A DNA stretch of 64,000 nucleotides from Streptomyces sp. Tu 3180 (GTDB lineage Bacteria; Actinomycetota; Actinomycetes; Streptomycetales; Streptomycetaceae), in assembly GCF_009852415.1 (NCBI RefSeq), contig NZ_WOXS01000002.1, positions 6,736,001-6,800,000 on the forward strand. Reading direction: 5' to 3'. The position numbers and the translations under genes are program-made. The notes under the pieces are model-generated. The model was not told where the DNA came from and did no database searches. It was given only the letters and a program-made list of their open reading frames with translations. Below, piece by piece: positions 44,768 through 53,707 of this stretch. Position 1 is the first letter of the stretch; every line of letters begins with the position of its first letter.

Positions 44768-45403
44768 ATGAAGCTCACGAAGAAGTCGCACTCCTGCGTC
44801 CGCCTGGAGAAGGACGGCCGCACCCTCGTCCTCGACCCCGGCGGGTTCAGCGAGGAGGACGCAGCCCTCGGCGCGGAGGCCGTCCTGGTCACGCACGAGC
44901 ACCCCGACCACTTCGACGAGGGCCGGCTGCGCGCCGCCCTGGAGGCCGACCCGGCCGCCGAGGTCTGGACCCTGAGATCGGTCGCGGAGCGGATCTCGGC
45001 GGCGTTCCCGGGCCGGGTGCACACCGTCGGCCACGGCGACACCTTCACCGCCGCGGGCTTCGACGTCCAGGTGCACGGCGAACTGCACGCGGTGATCCAC
45101 CCGGACATCCCGCGCGTCACCAACGTCGGCTACCTGGTCGACGGCGGGAAGCTCTTCCACCCCGGGGACGCGCTCACCGTCCCCGACCACCCGGTCGAGA
45201 CGCTGATGCTGCCCGTCATGGCCCCCTGGAACAAGATCTCGGAGGTCATCGACTACGTCCGCGAAGTCGCGCCGCGGCGCGCCTACGACATCCACGACGC
45301 CCTGCTCACCGACCTCGCCCGCCCGATCTACGACCGCCAGATCGGCGCGCTCGGCGGCTCCGAGCACCTGCGGCTCGCACCGGGGGCGTCGGCCGACGTG
45401 TGA
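44768..45403 (+). CDS. Metallo-beta-lactamase-fold hydrolase (UlaG-like)
   Basis: The 211-residue protein starts at once with MKLTKKSHSCVRLEKDGRTLVLDPGGFS and has the metal motif VTHEHPDHFD (HxHxDH) near residue 40, a later His in HPGDALTVPDHPVETLMLP, and the C-terminal AYDIHDALL. It is a short MBL-fold protein of the UlaG-like group; the substrate is unknown. An ACAGGA ribosome site lies upstream of the ATG. It lies 74 bp after the PcaL-like gene and may be co-transcribed with it. Confidence 0.83.
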   Translation: MKLTKKSHSCVRLEKDGRTLVLDPGGFSEEDAALGAEAVLVTHEHPDHFDEGRLRAALEADPAAEVWTLRSVAERISAAFPGRVHTVGHGDTFTAAGFDVQVHGELHAVIHPDIPRVTNVGYLVDGGKLFHPGDALTVPDHPVETLMLPVMAPWNKISEVIDYVREVAPRRAYDIHDALLTDLARPIYDRQIGALGGSEHLRLAPGASADV

Positions 45404-45455
45404 GCCGGCGGGCGGCTGCCGCGGGTTGTCACAGGGGCCGGGTAGGTTGTGGGAC

Positions 45456-46235
45456 ATGCGCATCGCGACCTGGAACGTGAACTCGATCACCGCCCGCCTG
45501 CCGAGGCTCCTGGCCTGGCTGGAGAGCAGCGGCACGGACGTGCTGTGCCTCCAGGAGGCCAAGGTCGCCGAGGAGAAGTTCCCGGTGGAGGAGCTGCGCG
45601 AGCTGGGTTACGAGTCGGCGGTGAACGCCACCGGCCGGTGGAACGGCGTGGCGGTGCTCTCCCGCGTCGGCCTGGAGGACGTCGTCAAGGGCCTGCCCGG
45701 CGACCCCGGCTACGACGGCGCCGTCGAGCCGCGCGCCGTCTCCGCGACCTGCGGCCCGGTCCGCGTCTGGTCGGTCTACGTGCCCAACGGCCGTGAGGTG
45801 GACCACCCCCACTACGCGTACAAGCTCCAGTGGTTCGAGGCCCTGAAGGCGGCCGTGGCCGGTGACGCGGCGGGCAGCCGCCCGTTCGCGGTCATGGGCG
45901 ACTACAACGTGGCCCCGACCGACGACGACGTCTTCGACCGGGCCGTCTTCGAGGGCTCCACCCACGTCACCCCCGCCGAGCGCGCCGCCCTCGCCTCGCT
46001 GCGCGAGACCGGCCTGTCCGACGTCGTCCCGCGCCCGCTCAAGTACGACCACCCGTTCACGTACTGGGACTACCGCCAGCTCGCCTTCCCGAAGAACCGC
46101 GGCATGCGCATCGACCTGGTGTACGGCAACGCCTCGTTCGCCAAGGCGGTCACGGACTCCTACGTCGACCGCGAGGAGCGCAAGGGCAAGGGCGCCTCGG
46201 ACCACGCGCCGGTCGTGGTGGACCTGGACGTGTGA
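45456..46235 (+). CDS. xthA: Exodeoxyribonuclease III / AP endonuclease
   Basis: The 259-residue protein carries the exonuclease III signatures in order: MRIATWNVNSITARLPRL, CLQEAKV (metal Glu near residue 34), RWNGVAVLSR, VYVPNGREVDHPHY, MGDYNVAPTDDDV (catalytic Asp/Asn), YWDYRQLAFPKNRGMRIDLVY, and the C-terminal SDHAPVVVDL with the catalytic His. It incises abasic sites and degrades 3' ends in base excision repair. Length is normal. Confidence 0.95.
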   Translation: MRIATWNVNSITARLPRLLAWLESSGTDVLCLQEAKVAEEKFPVEELRELGYESAVNATGRWNGVAVLSRVGLEDVVKGLPGDPGYDGAVEPRAVSATCGPVRVWSVYVPNGREVDHPHYAYKLQWFEALKAAVAGDAAGSRPFAVMGDYNVAPTDDDVFDRAVFEGSTHVTPAERAALASLRETGLSDVVPRPLKYDHPFTYWDYRQLAFPKNRGMRIDLVYGNASFAKAVTDSYVDREERKGKGASDHAPVVVDLDV

Positions 46236-46331
46236 CCTCCGGCCCGCGGCGGCCGGCCGCGCCTCCCCGCCGGCCCGTCCGGTCCCGCGCGCCTGTGGTG
46301 CGGAGAACGGCACGAATGACAGGCTGGAGGT

Positions 46332-46739
46332 ATGAACATCCCTTTCCTGGGCAACCGGCGCCGGAAGATCGGGTTTCCCGGCCCCGAGGGCATCGCGGAC
46401 CTCCTCGCGGAGTGTGAACTGCTGCGCTCCCAGGCCTTCCGGGCGGGTGTCCGACTGGACGACTCCCCGGCCTCGTTGGAGGCGCTGGACCAACTGGTGC
46501 CGGGCTGGCGGGACGACGAGGAGACCCTGACCTGGCTGGGCAACGACGCCGGGCTGTACCTGGGCACCGTCATCGTGCGCACCGTGCCGGGGGCCGCCTG
46601 GGAGATCCGGTCCGACGGACAGCCCGTCGTACGGCTCGCCTCCGGCCGGGAGTTCGACGTCGTGGACTCCGGACACGCGTGGGCCGCCCACGGCGTGCCC
46701 GAGCTGTCGCAGCTGTACGCCGAGGTCGCGGAGGTGTGA
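46332..46739 (+). CDS. Small conserved protein (DUF6278-like)
   Basis: The 135-residue product has no catalytic motif. It contains EGIADLLAECELLRSQAFRAGVRLDD, then LVPGWRDDEETLTWLGNDAGLYLGTVIV and REFDVVDSGHAWAAHG, which resemble a Streptomyces family I recall as DUF6278. Function is unknown. The ATG at 46332 is preceded by GGAGGT. It stands alone between xthA and a short gene. Confidence 0.75.
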   Translation: MNIPFLGNRRRKIGFPGPEGIADLLAECELLRSQAFRAGVRLDDSPASLEALDQLVPGWRDDEETLTWLGNDAGLYLGTVIVRTVPGAAWEIRSDGQPVVRLASGREFDVVDSGHAWAAHGVPELSQLYAEVAEV

Positions 46740-46946
46740 GACACCCGGACCCCGGCCGGCGGTCCGGGGCGAAGACGCGAAGGCACGCCGTGCCGAAGGC
46801 ACAAGGGCGTGGGGGCGTGGGGGCGGGAAGGCGCGGAGGCGTAAATAAGGCTAATGGCCGGGGAATGCGTGTCGCGCCGTCCCGGCGATCTTGCCCGGAT
46901 ACGGTGCGGCAGCCACCGCACGTCCCGAGGCAGGCAGAGGGTGGGT

Positions 46947-47108
46947 ATGGCCGTCGATCCGCTGATCGAACCGCGTGACGTCAACCAGTACTTCGGGAAC
47001 CCGCGCGTCCTGCGGGACAGCGACCTCCGCGCGCACGGGACCGTGCCGCAGCACGTCCCGCCGGAGCGGTTCGAGGTCCGCGGGTCCGTCCGCCCGGACC
47101 TCGACTAG
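46947..47108 (+). CDS. Possible 53-residue hypothetical protein
   Basis: The frame from the ATG at 46947 has GCAGAGG upstream and about 94 percent G or C at third codon positions. The product (MAVDPLIEPRDVNQYFGNP and onward, ending RPDLD) is acidic/basic with no lysine and no recognised domain. It may be a genuine small protein. An upstream in-frame ATG at 46854 gives a less convincing N-terminus. The flanking stretch 46795-46850 is a G-rich, repeat-like tract. Confidence 0.4.
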   Translation: MAVDPLIEPRDVNQYFGNPRVLRDSDLRAHGTVPQHVPPERFEVRGSVRPDLD

Positions 47109-47353
47109 GATGTTCCCTCCGTCCCGGTGGGGGAGGGGGCTTCGCCACAGGGGCGGGGACGCCGCCGCCGGGAGGGACCCACCGCCCCCGGCCCGCGGGG
47201 AGCGGCGGTTCACATCGGCCAGTCCCGTCCGGCGGCAGCCGGAGATCACTGCTCGGGCGGCGGAACCGACACGTACGACGAGTCGTCCGCCGGCGAGGAG
47301 AAGGTCAGCTGCGCGCCGGACGGGTTGTGTCGAGGCGGAGCGCACGGCGTCCC

Positions 47354-48109
47354 TCAGGACGCCCGGTGCGACGTGCGGGGAGCGGCGGCCGGCAGCGGGG
47401 TCTGCGCGGCCCGGGTCACGTCCGCGACCAGTTCGACCACATCGGGGCCGTACGCCTGGGAGTTGACCACCTTCAGCAGCAGGACGAAGGAGCCGGAGCC
47501 GTGCTTGCGGGCCAGCCGCTCGTGGTTGCGGGCGAGGTAGCGGGTGGCGGCCTGGTTGGTGATCGCGCGCTGACCGCAGAACAGGAACACCGGCCGGGTG
47601 TCGCGCCGGTCACCGGCGGTCAGCCGGGCCAGCAGGACGTACTCGGTGACGCCGGGGTCCATGCGGTAGCGCTCGGTGCCGATCTGGAAGGCGCCCCGGT
47701 CCGGGCCCGGTTCCGGGTCGACGTTGACCCGCACGCCCGGCAGCATCGCCGCCATGTGGGCCGCCATCCGCCGGTTCGACCCCGGGCCGCCCACGCAGAA
47801 CTCGGTCCGCTCGCCGAACCCCTGGTGCGCCGCGTCCTGCGTCACCACCTGGACGTGCGCCCCGCAGTCCTTGATCAGCGCGGACAGCTCCAGCAGCGCG
47901 AACACGTCGAAGCGGTGCACCGCGGGCTCCGTCGCGGCGGGATCGCGGTTGACGACGAGCAGCGACTCGGCGTTCTCCGGCAGGCCGAAGAACGCCTGCT
48001 TGCGCCGGAGCTTCCGCTTCCAGAGGTAGGTACGGGCGATCCAGCCCAGCGCGGCGCTGATGCCGGCGGCCACCACACCCAGAACGATGTTGCGCACGTC
48101 GTCAGTCAT
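47354..48109 (-). CDS. Membrane-anchored hypothetical protein
   Basis: The 251-residue product has one N-terminal helix (NIVLGVVAAGISAALGWIA, residues 7-25), a basic stretch (WKRKLRRKQAF) and a soluble domain. That domain begins ESLLVVNRDPAATEPAVHRFDVFALLELSALIKDCGAHVQVV, here quoted in parts, and includes VFLFCGQRAITNQAATRYLARNH. It resembles a nucleotide-binding alpha/beta fold, but I do not recognise the family. It is divergent from the gamma-glutamyltransferase gene. Confidence 0.7.
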   Translation of the reverse strand: MTDDVRNIVLGVVAAGISAALGWIARTYLWKRKLRRKQAFFGLPENAESLLVVNRDPAATEPAVHRFDVFALLELSALIKDCGAHVQVVTQDAAHQGFGERTEFCVGGPGSNRRMAAHMAAMLPGVRVNVDPEPGPDRGAFQIGTERYRMDPGVTEYVLLARLTAGDRRDTRPVFLFCGQRAITNQAATRYLARNHERLARKHGSGSFVLLLKVVNSQAYGPDVVELVADVTRAAQTPLPAAAPRTSHRAS

Positions 48110-48262
48110 GGGCGCGCATGGTAGCGGGCTCACACAAACCCGTGTTCGACACGAGGTCCGCACGCACGCCCGAGGATCCGCGGCGGCACGCCCCGCAAGG
48201 TTCCTGACGGGACCGCGCCGGCTGAACTAGGCTGCGCGGACGGCCTGTCACCGGAGGTGCGG

Positions 48263-50071
48263 ATGCGTCGTCCCGTCGCTCGGAAACTGGTGGTCCCGGC
48301 GGTCTGTGCCGCCCTGGTCTCGGTGGGGGCGGCGGCACCCCCCACCCAGCACGGCACGCCCGGTGACCGCGCCCCCAAGGTCCCGGTCGCCGTCGGACAC
48401 GGCGGCGCGGTCTCCAGCGTCGACGCCGACGCCTCCGCCGCCGGGATCGAGGTCCTGCGCAAGGGAGGCAACGCCGTCGACGCGGCCGTCGCCACCGCCG
48501 CCGCGCTCGGTGTCACCGAGCCCTACTCGGCCGGCATCGGCGGAGGCGGCTACTTCGTCCACTACGACGCCCGCTCCCGCACCGTGCACACCATCGACGG
48601 CCGCGAGACCGCCCCGCTGACCGCCGACTCCGGCCTGTTCCTGGAGGACGGCGCGCCGATCCCCTTCGCCGAAGCCGTCAGCAGCGGTCTCGCCGTCGGC
48701 ACCCCGGGCACCCCCGCGACCTGGCAGCGGGCGCTCGACGCGTGGGGCAGCAGGAAACTCGGGACGGTCCTGGAACCCGCCGAGCGGCTCGCCCGCGACG
48801 GCTTCACCGTCGACGAGACCTTCCGCGCGCAGACCGCCGCCAACGAGACCCGCTTCCGCCACTTCCCCGACACCGCCGAGCTGTTCCTGCCGGGCGGCGA
48901 ACTCCCGGCCGTCGGCTCCACCTTCAAGAACCCCGACCTCGCCCGCACCTACGCCGAGCTGCGCCGTAAGGGCGTCGGCGCGCTGTACCGGGGCGACATC
49001 GGCCGGGACGTCGTCGACACGGTCAACAAGCCGCCGGTGGACCCCGGTTCGGACTGGAACGCCCGCCCCGGCGACCTGTCCGCCCGGGACCTCGCCGCCT
49101 ACCGCACCAGGTCGCAGGCGCCCACCAGGACCTCGTACCGCGGCCTGGACGTCTACTCCATGGCGCCCTCCTCCTCCGGCGGCACCACGGTCGGCGAGGC
49201 CCTCAACATCCTGGAGCGGACCGACCTGTCGAAGGTGAGCGACGTCCGGTACCTGCACCGCTTCATCGAGGCGAGCCGCATCGCGTTCGCGGACCGCGGC
49301 CGCTGGGTCGGCGACCCCGCCTTCGAGGACGTACCGACGAAGGAACTGCTCTCCCAGCGGTTCGCCGACTCCCGCGAGTGCCTCATCGGGGACGACGCCG
49401 TCCTCACCAGCCCGCTCGCCCCCGGCGACCCGCGCGACCCGCGGCCCTGCGCGAGCGGCGGCAGGGCCGCCCCGACGACGTACGAGGGCGAGAGCACCAC
49501 GCACCTCACCACCGCCGACCGGTGGGGCAACGTCGTCGCCTACACCCTCACCATCGAGCAGACCGGCGGCAGCGGGATCACCGTGCCCGGCCGCGGGTTC
49601 CTGCTCAACAACGAGCTGACCGACTTCTCCTTCGCCCCGGCCGACCCCGCCGTGCACGACCCGAACCTGCCGGGCCCCGGCAAGCGGCCCCGGTCCTCGA
49701 TGTCCCCGACGATCGTGCTCGACCGGCACGACCGGCCGGTGGTGGCCCTCGGCTCACCGGGCGGGTCCACCATCATCACCACCGTGCTGCAGACCCTCAC
49801 CGGCTTCCTCGACCGCGGACTGCCCCTGGTCGACGCGATCGCCGCGCCCCGCGCCAGCCAGCGCAACACGGCGCTGACGGACCTCGAACCCGGCCTGTAC
49901 GACAGCGAGGTGCGGCAGGAGCTGGAAGCCGTCGGGCACTCCTTCCGGGAGAACCCGGAGATCGGCGCGACCACGGGCGTCCAGCGCCTGCCGGGCGGCA
50001 AGTGGCTCGCGGCGGCGGAGAAGGTGCGCAGGGGCGGCGGCTCGGCGATGGTCGTGCGCCCGGCGCGGTAG
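48263..50071 (+). CDS. ggt: Gamma-glutamyltransferase, secreted
   Basis: The 602-residue precursor has a signal peptide (residues 1-25, ending VGAAAPP). The family signatures are GGNAVDAAVATAAALGVTEPYSAGIGGGG near residue 70, quoted here in part, and the autocleavage site ESTTHLTTAD, where Thr412 becomes the N-terminal nucleophile of the small subunit. SSMSPTIVLD and GSPGGSTIITTVLQ complete the active site. It cleaves or transfers gamma-glutamyl groups, for example from glutathione. The ATG at 48263 follows GGAGG by six bases. A perfect hairpin follows the stop. Confidence 0.93.
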   Translation: MRRPVARKLVVPAVCAALVSVGAAAPPTQHGTPGDRAPKVPVAVGHGGAVSSVDADASAAGIEVLRKGGNAVDAAVATAAALGVTEPYSAGIGGGGYFVHYDARSRTVHTIDGRETAPLTADSGLFLEDGAPIPFAEAVSSGLAVGTPGTPATWQRALDAWGSRKLGTVLEPAERLARDGFTVDETFRAQTAANETRFRHFPDTAELFLPGGELPAVGSTFKNPDLARTYAELRRKGVGALYRGDIGRDVVDTVNKPPVDPGSDWNARPGDLSARDLAAYRTRSQAPTRTSYRGLDVYSMAPSSSGGTTVGEALNILERTDLSKVSDVRYLHRFIEASRIAFADRGRWVGDPAFEDVPTKELLSQRFADSRECLIGDDAVLTSPLAPGDPRDPRPCASGGRAAPTTYEGESTTHLTTADRWGNVVAYTLTIEQTGGSGITVPGRGFLLNNELTDFSFAPADPAVHDPNLPGPGKRPRSSMSPTIVLDRHDRPVVALGSPGGSTIITTVLQTLTGFLDRGLPLVDAIAAPRASQRNTALTDLEPGLYDSEVRQELEAVGHSFRENPEIGATTGVQRLPGGKWLAAAEKVRRGGGSAMVVRPAR

Positions 50072-50091
50072 GCGTCCCGGCGGACAGACAC

Positions 50092-50127
50092 ACGGGCGCC
50101 CCCGGCGAACACGCCGGGGGCGCCCGT
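50092..50127. terminator. Perfect 16-bp hairpin between ggt and clpC
   Basis: The arms ACGGGCGCCCCCGGCG (50092-50107) and its complement (50112-50127) enclose the loop AACA. It lies between two convergent stops and probably terminates both genes. Confidence 0.8.
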
Positions 50128-50141
50128 CCTCGCTCACCCGC

Positions 50142-52676
50142 TCACAGCTCGGCGGACGGTGTCTCCTGGGTGCGGAAGAGGAGCCTGCCGTCCTGCGCGT
50201 CCACCGTCACCCGGCCGCCCTCCTTGACGCGGCCGTCCAGGAGCAGCCGGGAGAGCTCGTTGTCGACCTCCCGCTGGATGGTGCGGCGCAACGGCCGGGC
50301 GCCGTACTCGGGCTGGTGGCCGCGCTCGGCCAGCCAGTCCACGGCCGCGTCGGTGAACTCCACCGCGATCCCCTGGCCCTTGAGCCCGCGCCGGGTGCCC
50401 TCCAGCAGCAGGTCGGTGATCTGCCGCAGCTCCTGGGCGGTCAGCTGGCGGAAGACCACGACCTCGTCGATCCGGTTGAGGAACTCGGGCCGGAAGTGCT
50501 CCCGCAGCGGCCGCAGGACCTGTTCGCGCCGCGCCTCCTCGTCCGCGCCCGTGCCGCCCGCCGCGAAGCCCAGGGTCGCTCCGCGCCGGGTGATCACCTC
50601 GGAGCCGAGGTTGCTGGTCATCACGATGACGGTGTTGGTGAAGTCCACCGTCCGGCCCTGGGAGTCGGTCAGCCGGCCGTCGTCGAGGACCTGGAGCAGG
50701 ATGTTGAAGACGTCCGGGTGCGCCTTCTCCACCTCGTCGAGGAGGAGCAGCGAGTACGGGTGCCGGCGCACCACCTCGGTCAGCTGACCGGCCTCCTCGT
50801 GCCCCACGTAGCCGGGCGGGGCGCCGACCAGCCGGCTGACGGTGTGCCGCTCCTGGTACTCGCTCATGTCGAGGCGCACCATGCGGTCCTCGCTGCCGAA
50901 CAGCGCCTCGGCGAGCGCCCGCGCCAGCTCCGTCTTGCCGACGCCCGTCGGCCCGAGGAACAGGAAGCTGCCGATCGGCCGGTCGGGGCTGGCGAGACCC
51001 GCGCGGGAGCGCATCACCGCGTCCGAGACGACGCGCACCGCCTCGTCCTGGCCGACGACCCGCTGGTGCAGGTGCCGCTCCAGGTTCAGCAGCCGGTCCT
51101 TCTCCTCCTCGGTGAGGCGGCTGACCGGGATGCCGGTCTGCCGGGACACCACCTCGGCGATCGCCTCGGCGTCCACCCACAGGCTCTGTCCCTCGTCGAC
51201 CTCGCCGTCGCCGCCGGCGTCCGCGATCCGCAGCTTCAGCTCGCCGATGCGGTCCCGCAGCTGGGTGGCCCGCTCGTACTGCTCGTCGGCGACCGCCTGG
51301 TCCTTGTCGCAGGTCAGCTGCTCGACCTCGCGCTCCATGGCCCGTACGTCGGTGCCCTTGGTGCGGGCCCGCAGCCGTACCCGGGCCCCGGCCTGGTCGA
51401 TGAGGTCGATGGCCTTGTCCGGCAGACGGCGGTCGCTCAGGTAGCGGTCGGACAGCTCCACGGCCGCCACCAGCGCCTCGTCGGTGTAGCGGACCTGGTG
51501 GTGGGCCTCGTACCGGTCCTGCAGGCCGCGCAGGATCTCGATCGCGTCCGCGGGGGTCGGCTCCGGCACCATGATCGGCTGGAAGCGGCGGGCCAGCGCC
51601 GCGTCCTTCTCGATCCGGCGGTACTCGCCCAGCGTGGTCGCGCCCACCACGTGCAGTTCGCCGCGCGCCAGGGCCGGCTTGAGGATGTTGCCGGCGTCCA
51701 GCGAACCGCCCTCGCCGCCGCCCCCGGCGCCGACGACGGTGTGCAGCTCGTCGATGAAGATGATCAGCCGGTCGGAGTGGGAGCGGATCTCCTCGACGAT
51801 GTTGTTCATCCGCTCCTCGAAGTCGCCCCGGTAGCGGGTTCCGGCGACGACGCCCGTGAGGTCCAGGGAGACCACGCGCCGTCCCAGGAGCACGTCGGGC
51901 ACGTCCCCCTCGGCGATCCGCTGGGCCAGGCCCTCCACGACGGCGGTCTTGCCGACGCCCGCGTCACCGATCAGCACCGGGTTGTTCTTGCCGCGCCGGG
52001 AGAGCACCTCGACGGTCTGCTCGATCTCCTGGTCCCGGCCGATCACCGGGTCGATGCGGCCCTCGCGGGCCAGCTCGGTGAGGTCGCGGCCGTACTTGTC
52101 CAGGGTCGGCGTGCCCGTCGCGGGGCGCGGCCGTTCGGCGCGGGCCGGCGGGGCCTCCGGCGCCTCCTGCGGGCCGGAGGGGGCGAACCGGGCCGCGCCC
52201 AGGATGTGCCCGGCGGCCGAGTCGGGGTTGTTGGCCAGGGCGCTGAGCACGTGCTCCGGGCCGATGTAGCCGGCACCGCTCGCCCGGGCCAGTTCGTGCG
52301 CGTCCAGCAGGGCCCGCTTGACGGCGGGGGTCAGGGACAGCGAGGTCGGCGGCGGGGCGTCACCGGGCCCGTACTGGACCGGCCCCGAACGGTCGTCGAT
52401 CTGCGACGCCAGGGAGTCGGGGTCCGCGCCCGCCCGGCTGAGCAGACTCCGGGTCGGCTCGGCGGAGAGGGCGGCGCGCAGCAGGTGCTGGGTGTCCAGG
52501 TCCCGGCTGCCGTGCTCGGCGGCGTACTGGGCGGCGCCGCGTACCAGCTCCCGGGCGGGCTGGCTGAGCAGCCTGCCGATGTCGATCTGACGGGGGCGCG
52601 GTCCGCCGAAGAAGCGCGCGAGGAATTCTGCGAAAGGGTCACCCTCCGGGCCGATGAAGCCACTCGTCATCGTCAT
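50142..52676 (-). CDS. clpC: ClpC-type AAA+ unfoldase
   Basis: The 844-residue protein has an N-terminal Clp repeat domain, two AAA modules with Walker A motifs GDAGVGKT and GPTGVGKT, a short middle coiled-coil (AMEREVEQLTCDKDQAVADEQYERATQL) and the D2 loop ATLGFAAGG. An LGF tripeptide at that place is the ClpP-docking loop in ClpC, which argues against ClpB. The first 50 residues (FIGPEGDPFAEFLARFFGGP) differ from the usual ClpC N-terminus, so this is probably a second ClpC paralogue and not the essential ClpC1. It would feed substrates to ClpP. AAGGAA lies before the ATG. Confidence 0.88.
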   Translation of the reverse strand: MTMTSGFIGPEGDPFAEFLARFFGGPRPRQIDIGRLLSQPARELVRGAAQYAAEHGSRDLDTQHLLRAALSAEPTRSLLSRAGADPDSLASQIDDRSGPVQYGPGDAPPPTSLSLTPAVKRALLDAHELARASGAGYIGPEHVLSALANNPDSAAGHILGAARFAPSGPQEAPEAPPARAERPRPATGTPTLDKYGRDLTELAREGRIDPVIGRDQEIEQTVEVLSRRGKNNPVLIGDAGVGKTAVVEGLAQRIAEGDVPDVLLGRRVVSLDLTGVVAGTRYRGDFEERMNNIVEEIRSHSDRLIIFIDELHTVVGAGGGGEGGSLDAGNILKPALARGELHVVGATTLGEYRRIEKDAALARRFQPIMVPEPTPADAIEILRGLQDRYEAHHQVRYTDEALVAAVELSDRYLSDRRLPDKAIDLIDQAGARVRLRARTKGTDVRAMEREVEQLTCDKDQAVADEQYERATQLRDRIGELKLRIADAGGDGEVDEGQSLWVDAEAIAEVVSRQTGIPVSRLTEEEKDRLLNLERHLHQRVVGQDEAVRVVSDAVMRSRAGLASPDRPIGSFLFLGPTGVGKTELARALAEALFGSEDRMVRLDMSEYQERHTVSRLVGAPPGYVGHEEAGQLTEVVRRHPYSLLLLDEVEKAHPDVFNILLQVLDDGRLTDSQGRTVDFTNTVIVMTSNLGSEVITRRGATLGFAAGGTGADEEARREQVLRPLREHFRPEFLNRIDEVVVFRQLTAQELRQITDLLLEGTRRGLKGQGIAVEFTDAAVDWLAERGHQPEYGARPLRRTIQREVDNELSRLLLDGRVKEGGRVTVDAQDGRLLFRTQETPSAEL

Positions 52677-52982
52677 CCGTTCCTTCGCTGGTGGACGTGC
52701 CGGGGCCGGGTAACCCGGTCCGGGCCCGCTCATGCCACGATGACACGTTCCGTTTCGGCGGGCATGTCCAGGAAGGCGACCGGGCACGGCCACGGCGTCC
52801 GGCTCCGGGCCGGCTCGCGGTGGAGGGGGCCGGTGGCCGGCGGTTCCCCGTGCCGCCCCGGGCCGGCGGTGCGCCGCCGGCCCGGGACGACGACGGGGCC
52901 GGCGGGCCGCACCGTGGACAGGCGGTGGGCGACCACCGCCGCCCGGGTGGCCCGTCCCCGGCCCCGGCCGGAGGGCCGGCGG
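52677..52982. other. Gap between lasso operon end and clpC
   Basis: This 306-bp region has no gene. It holds the inverted repeat CCGGGT-A-ACCCGG (52707-52719), 30 bp upstream of clpC, which may end the lasso operon or act on clpC. No transporter gene for the lasso peptide is present. Confidence 0.45.
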
Positions 52983-53408
52983 TCACCGGGCCGGCGGCTC
53001 GACGCGGACCAGCCGGGCGAAGTAGCCGTCCGGCACCCCTTCGCCGACGGGGTGGCCCTCCGCCTCGATCCAGGCGTGCGCGGTGAAGGGCGGGACGACG
53101 CGGACCCCGGCGCACCAGGTCGGCCACGTCCCCCGCAGCCGGCACAGCAGCGCGGCCCCCAGGGAGCGCGGCAGGCACCCCTTCGGCCCGGTGCAGTGCA
53201 GGCTGACGGCGCACAGGGCGTCGCGCGCGGCCTGCGCCTGGGCGGCGGTGGCGGGCGCCGCGCCGCGCCGCAGCACACGGAGCACGGCGCGGATGCGCCG
53301 GGGCGGCAGCAGGGCGAGCGCGACGGCGGGCAGCAGGACCAGGCGGGCCGCCAGGCGCCGCCCCGGCGGCACCCCGGCGGGGCGTTCCAGCGCGCTGGGC
53401 GTCGTCAT
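52983..53408 (-). CDS. lasB2: Lasso peptide leader protease (transglutaminase-like, B2)
   Basis: The 141-residue protein belongs to the microcin J25 McjB C-terminal/transglutaminase-like family that removes lasso leader peptides. The catalytic Cys78 is in GPKGCLPRSLGAALL, His111 in PPFTAHAWIEAEG, and the acidic partner follows. It has an Arg-rich hydrophobic N-terminus. Its ATG overlaps the lasB1 stop (ATGA), consistent with the usual B1-B2 split in actinobacteria, where the RRE protein delivers the leader to the protease. No ABC exporter gene follows. Confidence 0.92.
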   Translation of the reverse strand: MTTPSALERPAGVPPGRRLAARLVLLPAVALALLPPRRIRAVLRVLRRGAAPATAAQAQAARDALCAVSLHCTGPKGCLPRSLGAALLCRLRGTWPTWCAGVRVVPPFTAHAWIEAEGHPVGEGVPDGYFARLVRVEPPAR

Positions 53409-53659
53409 GAGGCCAGCCCCGCCTCGCGCAGGTCGCCGACGAGTGCCTCGACGTCCCGCAGCGCCTGCGCCCGCTCGATGTCGAACTCGCGGACCAGGGC
53501 GGCGGCCGCGTCGGCGGCCTCGCCGCCGTCCAGCAGGGTCCGCACCACCAGGGTGGCGGTGGGGTTCAGCTCCCAGTAGGTCCCGGCCCGTTCGTCCAGG
53601 AGCACGGTGCCGTAGTCGGTCTCGGCCGTGGAGACGTGTGCGTCGAAACGCAGGGGCAT
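53405..53659 (-). CDS. lasB1: Lasso RiPP recognition element (PqqD-like, B1)
   Basis: The 84-residue protein has the PqqD-like fold: VLLDERAGTYWELNPTATLVVRTLLDGG, then a helical C-terminus LVREFDIERAQALRDVEALVGDL. RRE proteins bind the YxxP motif of the lasso leader and recruit the protease and cyclase. It lies 48 bp downstream of the cyclase gene and overlaps lasB2. Length is typical for actinobacterial B1 proteins. Confidence 0.93.
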   Translation of the reverse strand: MPLRFDAHVSTAETDYGTVLLDERAGTYWELNPTATLVVRTLLDGGEAADAAAALVREFDIERAQALRDVEALVGDLREAGLAS

Positions 53660-53707
53660 GGCATCGCCTTTCTGTGCCGCGGGGCGGGACCCCGCGGCCG
53701 CGGAGGG

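Noticed and set aside
50142..52676. Assignment of the AAA+ protein as ClpB
   Set aside because: The middle domain is short and an LGF-type ClpP loop is present, which point to ClpC.
50316..53579. Long plus-strand frame across clpC and the lasso genes
   Set aside because: It is antisense to four well-supported genes and has shadow composition.
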